From: Eshraghiella sp964405265
GTDB lineage: Bacteria; Bacillota; Clostridia; Lachnospirales; Lachnospiraceae
Assembly: GCA_964405265.1 (NCBI GenBank)
Contig: CAYONC010000003.1
Coordinates: 62,001-126,000, forward strand
DNA: 64,000 bases
Direction: 5' to 3'
Below are positions 45,528 to 54,144 of the stretch, piece by piece (position 1 is the first letter of the stretch; each line of letters opens with the position of its first letter). A program made the translations under genes and the position numbers. A model generated the notes under the pieces. The model was not told where the DNA came from and searched no databases. It saw only the letters and a program-made list of their open reading frames with translations.

Positions 45528-46097
45528 ATGAAAATGATCAAAAAATTATTAGTAGCTGTATTGGCTATGGCAATGGTAATCGGAACAATGGTAGTTCCAT
45601 CATTTGCCATGACACACGAAGTTAAAGTAACTGTTGACTGGTCAGCAGTTGCTGAGATGGATTCTGTAAATGCCTGGGTATGGGGCGGTGATGACGGATT
45701 AGGTCTCAATTATTGCAATGATTCATGGCCTGGAGATGCTTTAACCAAGAATGATGACGGAACATGGTCAGGAACATTCAACGTATCAGAGAACGCACTC
45801 TGCTTTATCATAACAGCTAATAATGAGGCTTACAGAACAGCAGAGGTTGATGTTAGCGATTCTAACACAGGTGAAATCAAGATTACCGTAACAAAGGATA
45901 CAGACGAAATCGATGATTTCGGAACAAAGAAGACTGTATATGTAGCAACAGGTGAAGCTGTTGGCGGTTCATCAGAATCAGGAAATGATACAGCTGCAGG
46001 TGATGCAACATCAGTTATGGGATATGTAGTTGCAGGTGTAGTTGCTCTTGCAGCAGTAGTTACCGTAATCAGCAAGAAGAGAAGCGTAGAAGCTTAA
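45528..46097 (+). CDS. small surface protein with a CBM26-like starch-binding module
   Basis: 189 aa: Sec signal peptide (about 1-27, ending PSFAM), one beta-rich module (about 28-135) with WVWGGDDG, SWPGDALTKNDDGTW and ALCFIITANN, then a Gly/Ser linker and a C-terminal hydrophobic helix followed by KKRS. The W-x-W ... WPG pattern resembles CBM25/26 starch modules, though the match is by eye. No LPxTG is seen, so the C-terminal helix is the likely membrane anchor. AAGGAG site upstream. It lies 69 bases after pulA, consistent with capture of starch at the cell surface. Confidence 0.65.
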   Translation: MKMIKKLLVAVLAMAMVIGTMVVPSFAMTHEVKVTVDWSAVAEMDSVNAWVWGGDDGLGLNYCNDSWPGDALTKNDDGTWSGTFNVSENALCFIITANNEAYRTAEVDVSDSNTGEIKITVTKDTDEIDDFGTKKTVYVATGEAVGGSSESGNDTAAGDATSVMGYVVAGVVALAAVVTVISKKRSVEA

Positions 46098-46128
46098 TTT
46101 CAATATACATATATTGAATGTGAAATTT

Positions 46129-46158
46129 GGGACTCCGGTCTTCCGGGGTCCCTTATTT
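46129..46158 (+). terminator. terminator after the CBM26-like gene
   Basis: 10-bp stem with one G-U pair (46129-46138 with 46143-46152), 4-base loop, then TTATTTTT. Confidence 0.8.
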
Positions 46159-46199
46159 TTACAATCCGGGGGGTTGTATTATCTTATACGGAGGCTTAT

Positions 46200-47243
46200 A
46201 TGAGCGAATTACATATAACTGAGGTTAAACCCGGCATGAGGCTTGAACAGGCAGTACTTATGCAGGATGGCCGGGCACTGTTAAGTGCAGGTACCATTTT
46301 GAGTATAAATAATATAGATAAGCTTAAAGAATTTGGAATTGCATGTGTGCAGATAGCAGACCGGTATACCCATTTTATAACTCCCTCAGATAAAATGCAG
46401 AGCCTTCTGACAATGGATTTTGTACGGATTCTAAGGAGAATAGCACCGGATAATGCAGATGCCAACAAGAATGACCGTGTGGTTAAGACTGCCGCAATGC
46501 TTGAACAGCTGATTCCCAAAATAGCAAAAAATGAAGCTGTATTGGAATTTATGGTTGAACTCAGAATAATAGATAAGCTTAAGCTGTATGAACACAGCGT
46601 GCATACGGCTGTGCTTGCAGGACTTGTTGCGGGAGGCATGGGACTTGATGCCGAGAATATACTGTGTGCCGTAGCCGGAGGACTGCTTCATAATATCGGA
46701 GTTGCGGAAATGCCGTCACTTCTCAATATTACGGATATGACACCACAGCAGATGAATCTGTGGAAAGAACATCCTACCTACGGTTATTATTTTGCCATTC
46801 AGAAAAACATCCCGAGGGCGATAGCCAACTGTATACAGTATCATCATGAGAAATATGACGGAAGCGGCTATCCAAAAGGAGCATCAGGAGAGGAAATCCC
46901 TCTGTTGGCAAGGATTATCAGTTTATGTGCAAAATATTCCTCATCCGTCACATACAAAAATATATCACCTCATATTGCCGTGGAAGAAATATATGGAGCA
47001 AGCGGAATGTATTATGACCCGGCGGTTGTGGACGCATTTGTCAACAACATACCGGTATATCCTCTCGGCGTAATGGTAAGGCTGTCCACCGGAGAAGTGG
47101 GAATTGTAGCCAATATACGAAAAAACAGGGGGCCTCGTCCGATAGTCAAGGTATATTATAACAGGGTTAACCGCCCGATTACCGAGGATAAGGTAATTGA
47201 CCTCGGAGTGGAAAGAACCGTTTTTATAGAAGAGGTTTTGTAA
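46200..47243 (+). CDS. HD-GYP-like protein with degenerate HD motif
   Basis: 347 aa. An N-terminal region (about 1-110; ITEVKPGMRLEQAVLMQDGRALLSAG) of the type seen before HD-GYP domains is followed by the HD-GYP domain (about 130-270) and a C-terminal extension. The GYP part is kept (YHHEKYDGSGYPKG), but the HD pair is H164-N165 (GLLHNIGV in place of LLHDIGK), removing the metal-binding Asp and the Lys. Cyclic-di-GMP hydrolysis is therefore doubtful; a receptor role is possible. Confidence 0.82.
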   Translation: MSELHITEVKPGMRLEQAVLMQDGRALLSAGTILSINNIDKLKEFGIACVQIADRYTHFITPSDKMQSLLTMDFVRILRRIAPDNADANKNDRVVKTAAMLEQLIPKIAKNEAVLEFMVELRIIDKLKLYEHSVHTAVLAGLVAGGMGLDAENILCAVAGGLLHNIGVAEMPSLLNITDMTPQQMNLWKEHPTYGYYFAIQKNIPRAIANCIQYHHEKYDGSGYPKGASGEEIPLLARIISLCAKYSSSVTYKNISPHIAVEEIYGASGMYYDPAVVDAFVNNIPVYPLGVMVRLSTGEVGIVANIRKNRGPRPIVKVYYNRVNRPITEDKVIDLGVERTVFIEEVL

Positions 47244-47335
47244 AAAAATATTTTGAACTGGTTTTTTTATATTGAAAAATAATATTAAATGATTTATCAT
47301 TTAAGAAAAAGAAAACAGAAGGAGAATAAAATTTT

Positions 47336-48457
47336 ATGAAGGCTTATATTAAGAAGGTTGTATCGGCATTGCTGGCGTTTGTTATGATTGCTGCAGGTAT
47401 ATTTGTGATAAGGACGGACAGGGTCGCTGCCGCTGATGAAGAATATATCGTGCTAAGCACTGATATCCCGAGTGCCGGTGCGGATGCGTCATCCAATGCA
47501 GTGATGACGGATGCCGGTGACGGAAAATATGCTTATACATTTACTGCAGTCATAGGGGAAACTTATACATTTAAGATAGCTGACAGAGCACTGCTTCAAA
47601 ATGATCCGAACGGAAATACCGTAATAACCGACGGTAAGGATGGCGGAGCGAGCGGCGGTACACCGAGAGACTTCAGTTATACCGCTGACAGCACCAGTGT
47701 TACCATTACTTATGATTCCAAGGTGACCGACAGGGCGGGTGTATCCGTAACCGGTGCAACGAATAACAGGACATATAACTATTCAGGTTTTAAAATCGAC
47801 GGAGATATAGGTTTAACGGGCACAGTATGGAAATATAATACGGATGGCAGTGAGAATGAATGGGGATATCAGTCTGACATGAATAAATACAGAAATGAAG
47901 AAGGCGAGATTTATAAATGGCAGGACACCTTCAGAAAAGTTTCTGCAGGAACTTATAATTATCTTATATTAGGTGACGGCTCCATGTGTAACGGATATCT
48001 GTATGGTACAAGGGATGTGAATAACGGATACGGCACTGTTGAGGTCCCTTATTTAGGACCTAACGGTACAGATGTAGTTATTGCAATTAATGCAAGCGAT
48101 TATTCCGTAAGTATTTCATTTTTGCAATCGGCAACTGAAGAATGGCAGAATACGGAAGCACCGACGACGGAAGCACCGACGACGGAAGCACCGACGACGG
48201 AAGCACCGACGACGGAAGCGCCGACGACGGAGGCACCGACCACGGAGGCACCGACCACGGAAGCACCGACGACGGAAGCACCGACGACGGAAGCACCGAC
48301 CACAGAGGAACCGACTGCAGCTGCGGGAACCGATACGGGTGATGATGTTGACAGCGGAGACGGTATTATGAGAACAATGTTAGGAATACTTGCAATACTT
48401 GCAGGTGCAGGAATTCTGACATCAGTATTTATTAAGAAAAAGGTGACGGAAGAATAA
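47336..48457 (+). CDS. surface protein with TEAPT repeats and C-terminal membrane anchor
   Basis: 373 aa: signal peptide (about 1-32), one or two beta-sandwich-like modules (about 35-125 and 145-260; GDGKYAYTFTAVIGETYTFKIAD, SAGTYNYLILGDGSM), an 11-unit TEAPT/TEEPT linker (residues 273-327), then a hydrophobic helix (LGILAILAGAGILTSVFI) and KKK. The modules resemble pullulanase-type X25/starch-associated domains by eye only. The linker and anchor match those of the neighbouring starch proteins, so a role in polysaccharide binding is inferred. It has an AAGGAG-type ribosome-binding site and sits alone before a strong terminator. Confidence 0.65.
   Translation: MKAYIKKVVSALLAFVMIAAGIFVIRTDRVAAADEEYIVLSTDIPSAGADASSNAVMTDAGDGKYAYTFTAVIGETYTFKIADRALLQNDPNGNTVITDGKDGGASGGTPRDFSYTADSTSVTITYDSKVTDRAGVSVTGATNNRTYNYSGFKIDGDIGLTGTVWKYNTDGSENEWGYQSDMNKYRNEEGEIYKWQDTFRKVSAGTYNYLILGDGSMCNGYLYGTRDVNNGYGTVEVPYLGPNGTDVVIAINASDYSVSISFLQSATEEWQNTEAPTTEAPTTEAPTTEAPTTEAPTTEAPTTEAPTTEAPTTEAPTTEAPTTEEPTAAAGTDTGDDVDSGDGIMRTMLGILAILAGAGILTSVFIKKKVTEE
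48152..48316 (+). repeat. eleven 15-bp tandem repeats encoding TEAPT
   Basis: Units of the form ACGGAAGCACCGACG, ten encoding TEAPT and the last TEEPT. Several units are identical at the DNA level, so length variation by slippage is likely. The peptide forms a rigid, probably glycosylatable Thr/Pro spacer. Confidence 0.92.
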
Positions 48458-48460
48458 GAT

Positions 48461-48496
48461 AAAAACCGTACCGGCATATATGCCGGTACGGTTTTT
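48461..48496. terminator. bidirectional terminator
   Basis: A 36-base perfect palindrome, AAAAACCGTACCGGCAT on the left arm, with A and T runs at the ends. It serves the convergent TEAPT gene (+) and D,D-carboxypeptidase gene (-). Confidence 0.9.
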
Positions 48497-48500
48497 GCCG

Positions 48501-49658
48501 TTATACGGATAATAGTTCTGAAAAAAGCAGGTGGAGATAATCTCCATATGAAGATTTTCTGACTTCTTCAGAAGATAATATATCGATGCAGCCTATCGGC
48601 ATCGAATTGTAATAAAACGTGAGCTGACCAACGATATCCCCGGAGGACAGGGGTGCTTTAATGTCTTTAAGAAATTCCATTGTGTAAGATAATGCTGACG
48701 CATCATATGGTTCAGTAAATATATATGAAAAATCTCCGGCATATGTGCATGAAAAGGTTCCCTTTATGCTTCCTTTTATGCTCTGCACCGGAAGATTAGG
48801 CATACTGTCCGGAACATACAGGCTGCATACCGAGTAACCGTAATTCAAAAGTGTTATAGAGTCGGATATGCGGGATTTGCCGTCACCTGCCGCCATTACG
48901 ACGGAAATCAGCTCAAGTCCGTTACGTTCAGCCGTCGCCGCAAGACAGAAGCCGGCAAGACTTGTTGAGCCTGTTTTCAGCCCGGTTGCCCATTCATACT
49001 GTTTCAGAAGCTTATTGGTATTATTAAGCACAAATTCCTGCTCGCCCCTTCTTGTAACATGGGTTATGGTATCCATCCATATTGTGGAAATCTCATGTAT
49101 CTCCGGATAACGCTCCGAAAGTTCACGGGCCATGGCGGCAACATCCCTTGCGGTAGTGGTATGACCTTCAGCATCAAGCCCGCATGAATTGACAAAATGT
49201 GTATTTTTCATTGAAAGTGAAGCTGCCCGCTCATTCATGGCATCCACGAAAGCATCCTCGGAACCGCTTATGTATTCTGCCATGGCCACACAGGCATCAT
49301 TGGCACTGGCTATTGCAATACATTTTATCATTGTTTCAACGGTCTGGATTTCTCCTGCTTCAAGGTATACCTGACTGCCGCCCATGGAAGCAGCGTGTTC
49401 CGATACGGTAACACTGTCCGTCATACTGATTTTCCCTTCATCAAGAGCATCAAATATCAGAATGAGGGTCATTATTTTCGTAATACTTGCCGGACGGAGA
49501 ACTTCATCAGGATTTTTTTCATAAATGATTTTCCCGGTACCTGCTTCAATAAGAATTGCGGAGGGTGCGGTTATTTCCGGCTGTGTAACTGCTGCCGCTG
49601 CCCTGTTAACAGGAATAATCATAATGACTGCCAGCAGAAAAGAGAGTATTTTTTTCAT
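48501..49658 (-). CDS. D-alanyl-D-alanine carboxypeptidase (DacF/PBP5 type)
   Basis: 385-aa penicillin-binding protein of family S11 that trims the terminal D-Ala of murein pentapeptides. A Sec signal peptide (about 1-23) precedes the SxxK motif in RPASITKIM, the SAN motif (IASANDACVAMAE) and KTGST. A C-terminal PBP5-like beta domain follows (about 290-380). The C-terminus lacks a clear amphipathic anchor. It is transcribed divergently from plsC. Confidence 0.92.
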   Translation of the reverse strand: MKKILSFLLAVIMIIPVNRAAAAVTQPEITAPSAILIEAGTGKIIYEKNPDEVLRPASITKIMTLILIFDALDEGKISMTDSVTVSEHAASMGGSQVYLEAGEIQTVETMIKCIAIASANDACVAMAEYISGSEDAFVDAMNERAASLSMKNTHFVNSCGLDAEGHTTTARDVAAMARELSERYPEIHEISTIWMDTITHVTRRGEQEFVLNNTNKLLKQYEWATGLKTGSTSLAGFCLAATAERNGLELISVVMAAGDGKSRISDSITLLNYGYSVCSLYVPDSMPNLPVQSIKGSIKGTFSCTYAGDFSYIFTEPYDASALSYTMEFLKDIKAPLSSGDIVGQLTFYYNSMPIGCIDILSSEEVRKSSYGDYLHLLFSELLSV

Positions 49659-49710
49659 ATTAAGCTCACAATATATACTTAGTATATTTTAGTATTAACA
49701 GGGTTTTAAT

Positions 49711-50496
49711 ATGAAAAAAAGTAGAAAAAACTTTCTGAATGTAGTATCATTTTATGTGAATGAAAGGTTGGTGAATATGATGCTCAGATTTGCGGTTATG
49801 GTATTACGTTCATTATTCTTTATGCTCAGGGAACTTCCCAGATGTACTTACATGATGAAGCATCCGGAAAAATATGATGAAGCTGCGAAATACAGGCAGA
49901 TTCAGAAAATAGTCAGACGGCTGAAACGCAATTCCAATGTAGATACGGATGTATACGGTCTTCATAATCTGCCGGAGAAAGAAAATTATGTAATGTATGC
50001 AAATCATCAGGGTCATTATGACGGAATAGGAATCGTGGCAAGCCATAACAGACCCCTTACCATAATCATTGATGCCAAGAGGGAGAAACAGATAGTTGTT
50101 AAACAGATGCTCCCGTTAGTGGAAGGACATCCTATTGATTTGAAGAATCCGAGACAGCAGATGAAGACACTGAAGCTTGTTACGGAGGATTTGAAGAATG
50201 GTAAGGTACATCTTATATTTCCGGAAGGACAGTATGGAGACAATAAGAACACGCTTCAGGATTTTAAGGCGGGAGTGTTTAAGTGTGCCATTGATGCCGG
50301 GGTTCCGGTGGTCCCTGTTGCATTGATTGATTCGTATAAGGCAATGGACGGCAACAGCCTTAAAAGGGTCAGAACACAGGTACATTACCTGAAGCCGATT
50401 ATGCCGGAGGAATATGCCGGAATGAAGAAAACAGAGCTTGCAGAGCTTGTTAAATCAAGGATTCAGGAAGCAATCAACATTAATGCAGGTGCATAA
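49711..50496 (+). CDS. plsC: 1-acyl-sn-glycerol-3-phosphate acyltransferase family protein
   Basis: 261 aa. PlsC transfers an acyl chain to lysophosphatidate at the membrane. The NHxxxxD motif is NHQGHYD, with FPEGQYGD as the substrate block and VPVVPVALIDSY near the C-terminus. A hydrophobic N-terminal segment (about 22-40) suggests membrane association. It stands alone, with a terminator after it. Confidence 0.85.
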   Translation: MKKSRKNFLNVVSFYVNERLVNMMLRFAVMVLRSLFFMLRELPRCTYMMKHPEKYDEAAKYRQIQKIVRRLKRNSNVDTDVYGLHNLPEKENYVMYANHQGHYDGIGIVASHNRPLTIIIDAKREKQIVVKQMLPLVEGHPIDLKNPRQQMKTLKLVTEDLKNGKVHLIFPEGQYGDNKNTLQDFKAGVFKCAIDAGVPVVPVALIDSYKAMDGNSLKRVRTQVHYLKPIMPEEYAGMKKTELAELVKSRIQEAININAGA

Positions 50497-50545
50497 TGCT
50501 CACACTGCTTACATCATATACGGATAAGCCGGTATTTTCAGGGAG

Positions 50546-50580
50546 CGGAGCAACGCAGTCATTTTGCGGTGCTCCGTTTT
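50546..50580 (+). terminator. plsC terminator
   Basis: Outer stem CGGAGCA (50546-50552) with TGCTCCG (50570-50576) plus an inner helix, followed by TTTTATTATTTT. Confidence 0.7.
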
Positions 50581-50581
50581 A

Positions 50582-51388
50582 TTATTTTGCCGATGTCAGC
50601 CTCTTTTCGGCAATTCTTATCAGAAGATACAGCAATACGGATAAAAGTGCAAGTATTGCTATTGACAGCAGTACCCAGTCCATTTTGAAAACCTGGCTTC
50701 CGTATATTATCAGGTAACCGAGCCCCTCCCTGGCGGCAAGAAATTCTCCTATTATGACACCTACAAGCGACAGCCCCAGATTAACCTTCATGGTATTGAT
50801 TATTACGGGAAGTGAGGATGGAATTACCAACATAAACAGAACATGACGTCTTTTGCCGCCGAGAGTGTTTATAAGCTTTATTTTTTCACTGTCCGTATCC
50901 GTAAAACCGGTATATATGCTTAAGGTTGCACCGAATACCGCAACCGACACTGCTGCCGTAATTATTGTTTTTATGTCATTTCCGAGCCATACGATAAGAA
51001 CCGGTGCAAGTGCCGATTTCGGAAGACTGTTAAGAAGTACCAGAAACGGTTCGAGTACTTCAAATACAGGGCGGTACCACCACATAAGGCATGCGGCAAG
51101 AAATGATACGGAGATTACTATTGCAAAGCATATAAGCGTTTCATATACCGTTATCCATATATGTCTGTATATCATGCCGTTACGGGACAGCTTTATGAAG
51201 CATCTGACCATTCTTTGAGGACTGCTGAATATAAATGAATCTATTAATCCGGTACGTGCCGTTATCTCCCACAAGGCGATAAACAGGATGGCAAGCGTTA
51301 TTCTCATAATAATGACGGCATATTTATGAAGCTTAACTTTTTTCAGGTATTTTTTATGAAAATCTGAAGAACATTCATGCATTATCAC
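50582..51388 (-). CDS. NitT/TauT-type ABC transporter permease
   Basis: 268 aa with about six membrane segments and the BPD_transp_1 EAA-type loop (INTLGGKRRHVLFMLVIPSSLP). It starts with a long charged N-terminus and has SSPQRMV typical of SsuC/TauC-like permeases of nitrate, sulfonate or thiamine-precursor uptake. The start overlaps the end of the upstream ATPase gene by 14 bases. No substrate-binding protein gene accompanies this pair, so the ligand is unknown. Confidence 0.85.
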   Translation of the reverse strand: MIMHECSSDFHKKYLKKVKLHKYAVIIMRITLAILFIALWEITARTGLIDSFIFSSPQRMVRCFIKLSRNGMIYRHIWITVYETLICFAIVISVSFLAACLMWWYRPVFEVLEPFLVLLNSLPKSALAPVLIVWLGNDIKTIITAAVSVAVFGATLSIYTGFTDTDSEKIKLINTLGGKRRHVLFMLVIPSSLPVIINTMKVNLGLSLVGVIIGEFLAAREGLGYLIIYGSQVFKMDWVLLSIAILALLSVLLYLLIRIAEKRLTSAK

Positions 51389-52106
51389 TCATCTCCTTCC
51401 ATAATATGTTGAAATAATCATTAAAATCAGGGCAGTTTCTTCTCATAAACGGAGTCAGCTCCGGCGGAAAATCCATTTCAACTTTTTTAATAAAATGTCC
51501 GGGCCTTTTTGAAAGAACATATACCATGTCGCCGGCAGATATGGCTTCTGCAAGGTCATGGGTAACAAGAATTGCCGTTTTTCCCTCGTTTCGTATAATG
51601 GAACTGATATCGTCACAGACGGTCAGGCGTGTCTGGTAATCGAGGGCGGAAAAAGGCTCATCAAGGAGAAGAATATCAGGATTAAGCATAAGCGTGCGTA
51701 TCAGCGCCGCACGCTGCCGCATACCGCCTGAGAGCTGGGATGGTTTTGAATTTTTAAAATCAGCCAGTCCGTACCGGGTAAGGAAATGCATTGCCGTGCT
51801 TTCACAGTTTTTTAATTTCCGGATTTCGGGTCCTAAAAGGATATTTTCATATACCGTTCTCCATTCAAACAGATGGTCATGCTGGAGCATATATCCTACT
51901 CCGCCATTAACCGATATGCTTCCTGATTCGGGAATGATAATTCCGGCAACCAGTGAGAGAAGCGTGGACTTGCCGCAGCCTGACGGACCTACAACGGATA
52001 TAAATTCCCCCTGCTTTACGGACAGATTAATGTCCCTGAGTGCGGGAGTTTCACCTTTTTTGGTATGATAAGAATAATTTACGCCGATAATATCAAGAGC
52101 AGTCAT
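51375..52106 (-). CDS. NitT/TauT-type ABC transporter ATP-binding protein
   Basis: 243-aa ATPase partner of the permease at 50582. Walker A GPSGCGKST, Q-loop MLQHDHLFEWRTV, signature LSGGMRQRAALIRTL, Walker B DILLLDEPFSALD and the switch His in LVTHDLAEA are complete. A GGGAGA ribosome-binding site precedes ATG 52106. It is transcribed away from the DHH gene. Confidence 0.9.
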   Translation of the reverse strand: MTALDIIGVNYSYHTKKGETPALRDINLSVKQGEFISVVGPSGCGKSTLLSLVAGIIIPESGSISVNGGVGYMLQHDHLFEWRTVYENILLGPEIRKLKNCESTAMHFLTRYGLADFKNSKPSQLSGGMRQRAALIRTLMLNPDILLLDEPFSALDYQTRLTVCDDISSIIRNEGKTAILVTHDLAEAISAGDMVYVLSKRPGHFIKKVEMDFPPELTPFMRRNCPDFNDYFNILWKEMSDNA

Positions 52107-52152
52107 TTAATCTCCCTTATAATTCATATATATATTATTTTATGTTATTATA

Positions 52153-52181
52153 TTGAATTGGCTACTTTCAGGATATATAAT
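52153..52181 (+). promoter_or_regulatory. promoter for the DHH phosphoesterase gene
   Basis: TTGAAT (52153-52158), 17 bases, TATAAT (52176-52181), 28 bases before the start at 52210. Confidence 0.7.
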
Positions 52182-52209
52182 TGTGAGGAATGGGTAATGG
52201 AGGAAGCAT

Positions 52210-53172
52210 ATGAACCGTTTTGAAAAAATACTTAAAAATATAACAGGAAATCATGTATATATACAGACACATGATTTTCCCGACCCTGATGCCATTGCGT
52301 CAGCATATGGTCTGTCGGAACTGCTGGATATATATGGCATAAGCTCATCCATATGTTACAGAGGAGGAATTGAGAGATACAGTACTAATGGAATGGTTAA
52401 AGCACTTGGAATAGAGATGACGAGGATAGATTCACCTGATGATTTGTGTCCCACGGATGAAATAATCCTCGTGGATTCACAAAAAGGCAATTCCAACATA
52501 ATAGATACAGATGGTATAGAAATAATATGCATTGACCACCATCCGACCTTCACAGGTGCAGGATACCGCTTTTCGGACATAAGACCTGAAATGGGAGCCT
52601 GTGCAACAATTATTGCCGGATATTATTTTGATAATGATATTCCTATCAGCAGGAAGTCAGCGACAGCCCTGATGTACGGAATAAGGATGGATACGCTCGG
52701 ACTGTCAAGGGGCACCTCAGAAGAAGACATTAAAGCATACGGAAGGCTGTTTAAGCTTGCCGATAAGGATGTTCTGCGTTCTCTTGAACACTGCTCGATA
52801 AGTCTTATGGACCTGAAAGCATATGCCAACGCCATTAACAGCATAAAAGTATATAATAACATAAGCTTTGCCAATACAGGACGCGACTGTCCTGAGGGAC
52901 TTATTGCATCCGTGTCGGATTTCATGCTGGATCTTGTTGAAGTGGATTTTTCGGTTGTGTATTCATTAAAAAAGGACGGAATCAAGCTGTCGGTAAGAAG
53001 TACCGGAAGACTTGATGCCGGTAAAATAACCAACAGTGCCTTAAAGGGTATGGGGACCGGAGGCGGACACGCATCAATGGCAGGCGGATTCGTTCCGGTG
53101 GAACAGGGCAGCGACCCTGACAGAATAACGGAAGAAATAGAAGACCGTTTTCTTGAAACATTGCTCACGTAA
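52210..53172 (+). CDS. DHH/DHHA1 phosphoesterase, NrnA-like
   Basis: 320 aa. DHH-family motifs DFPDPDAIASAYGL, ILVDSQKG and IDHHPTF, and the DHHA1 block MGTGGGHASMAGGF, are intact. NrnA-type enzymes degrade short RNA oligomers and pAp, and relatives hydrolyse cyclic dinucleotides. Which substrate applies cannot be told. It is a single-gene unit with its own promoter and terminator; a GGAGG site lies upstream. Confidence 0.85.
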   Translation: MNRFEKILKNITGNHVYIQTHDFPDPDAIASAYGLSELLDIYGISSSICYRGGIERYSTNGMVKALGIEMTRIDSPDDLCPTDEIILVDSQKGNSNIIDTDGIEIICIDHHPTFTGAGYRFSDIRPEMGACATIIAGYYFDNDIPISRKSATALMYGIRMDTLGLSRGTSEEDIKAYGRLFKLADKDVLRSLEHCSISLMDLKAYANAINSIKVYNNISFANTGRDCPEGLIASVSDFMLDLVEVDFSVVYSLKKDGIKLSVRSTGRLDAGKITNSALKGMGTGGGHASMAGGFVPVEQGSDPDRITEEIEDRFLETLLT

Positions 53173-53174
53173 AT

Positions 53175-53212
53175 AAAAAACAGGACACCGTATGTACCGG
53201 TGTCCTGTTTTT
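53175..53212. terminator. bidirectional terminator between DHH gene and tRNA-Thr
   Basis: 14-bp perfect stem (53176-53189 with 53198-53211) flanked by A and T runs. Confidence 0.85.
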
Positions 53213-53214
53213 CA

Positions 53215-53287
53215 AGCTGACAATGGGATTCGAACCCATGACCTACTGATTACGAATCAGTTGCGCTACCAGCTGCGCCATGCCAGC
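53215..53287 (-). tRNA. tRNA-Thr (anticodon CGU)
   Basis: 73-nt tRNA on the minus strand: acceptor stem GCTGGCA/TGTCAGC (one G-U pair), D arm GCGCAGCTGGTAGCGC, anticodon arm CTGAT-TCGTAAT-style loop with anticodon CGT (codon ACG), T arm with GGTTCGAATCC. CCA is not encoded. Confidence 0.93.
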
Positions 53288-53328
53288 ACGCAAAAAATAT
53301 TATAATAAATAATTTCAAATTATGCAAG

Positions 53329-54060
53329 TCATTTATACCATTTATTTAAAAAGTTTTTTTCTTCAGGCGTTAAAAGAATGTATATACCAAGAGGAACGGT
53401 AATAAGTGAAATCCACTGCGAGGTTGACAGATGAAGGAAAAAACCCCTTATCTCATCACCGCGGAAGAATTCAAGCACGAATCTGACCGTACCGTACATG
53501 ACAAAATATACGCCTGCAGGAGTATAGTTACGGCGGCATTTTTCTGAAATAAAGCACAGTATTATGAAAATAACGGCATTGCTGCCTGATTCTGCAAGCT
53601 GGATTGGAAAACCGTTTATGCCGTAACAGCAGCCTGCAAGGTAACATCCGACCCTGCCGAAGGCATGAAAAAGCGGTATTGCGGGAACTGTATATCTTAA
53701 AAGCTCACGCACATCCTCAGAATATTTCACATGATATACCATGAGGCCGGTGAAAAATCCATAGAGCCCTCCATAGAAGACAAGCCCGGGACTGCATGAA
53801 GTCAGAAAATATCTGAAATCAGAAAAGATATACGGAAGTACGCGTGCAATGTCACTGATTCTTGTCACGTAATACAGCAGCATACCGCCTGCCAGCATAA
53901 AGGGAATGCCGAACAGCATAAAATATACCATTCTGTAAAAGTCCGTATTTTTGCGGACGGAAATTACGGCGGCATATATCATGGCTGCAATTCCGCCTGC
54001 GAGTGCCATAATACTGTATGATGGAAGATTTTTGCCAAAAATATTAATATATGGGCACAT
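53329..54060 (-). CDS. lgt: prolipoprotein diacylglyceryl transferase family protein (Lgt-like)
   Basis: 243-aa polytopic membrane protein with about seven hydrophobic segments. The signature block AIPLFHAFGRVGCYLAGCCYG and the later VRFVLEFFRGDEIRG match Lgt, which moves diacylglycerol from phosphatidylglycerol to the lipobox cysteine of lipoproteins. The usual His-Gly of the motif is His-Ala here and the protein is shorter than E. coli Lgt, so it belongs to a divergent Clostridia-type branch. Lipoproteins in the window (pullulanase, ABC binding protein) would be clients. Confidence 0.78.
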   Translation of the reverse strand: MCPYINIFGKNLPSYSIMALAGGIAAMIYAAVISVRKNTDFYRMVYFMLFGIPFMLAGGMLLYYVTRISDIARVLPYIFSDFRYFLTSCSPGLVFYGGLYGFFTGLMVYHVKYSEDVRELLRYTVPAIPLFHAFGRVGCYLAGCCYGINGFPIQLAESGSNAVIFIILCFISEKCRRNYTPAGVYFVMYGTVRFVLEFFRGDEIRGFFLHLSTSQWISLITVPLGIYILLTPEEKNFLNKWYK

Positions 54061-54144
54061 ATCTGCTCCTGTCAGATTAATTATGGTTGAATTTCATGTC
54101 GAAAAGTGGTAGTCTGATAGTATATTATTTTGGGAGAAAAGTCA

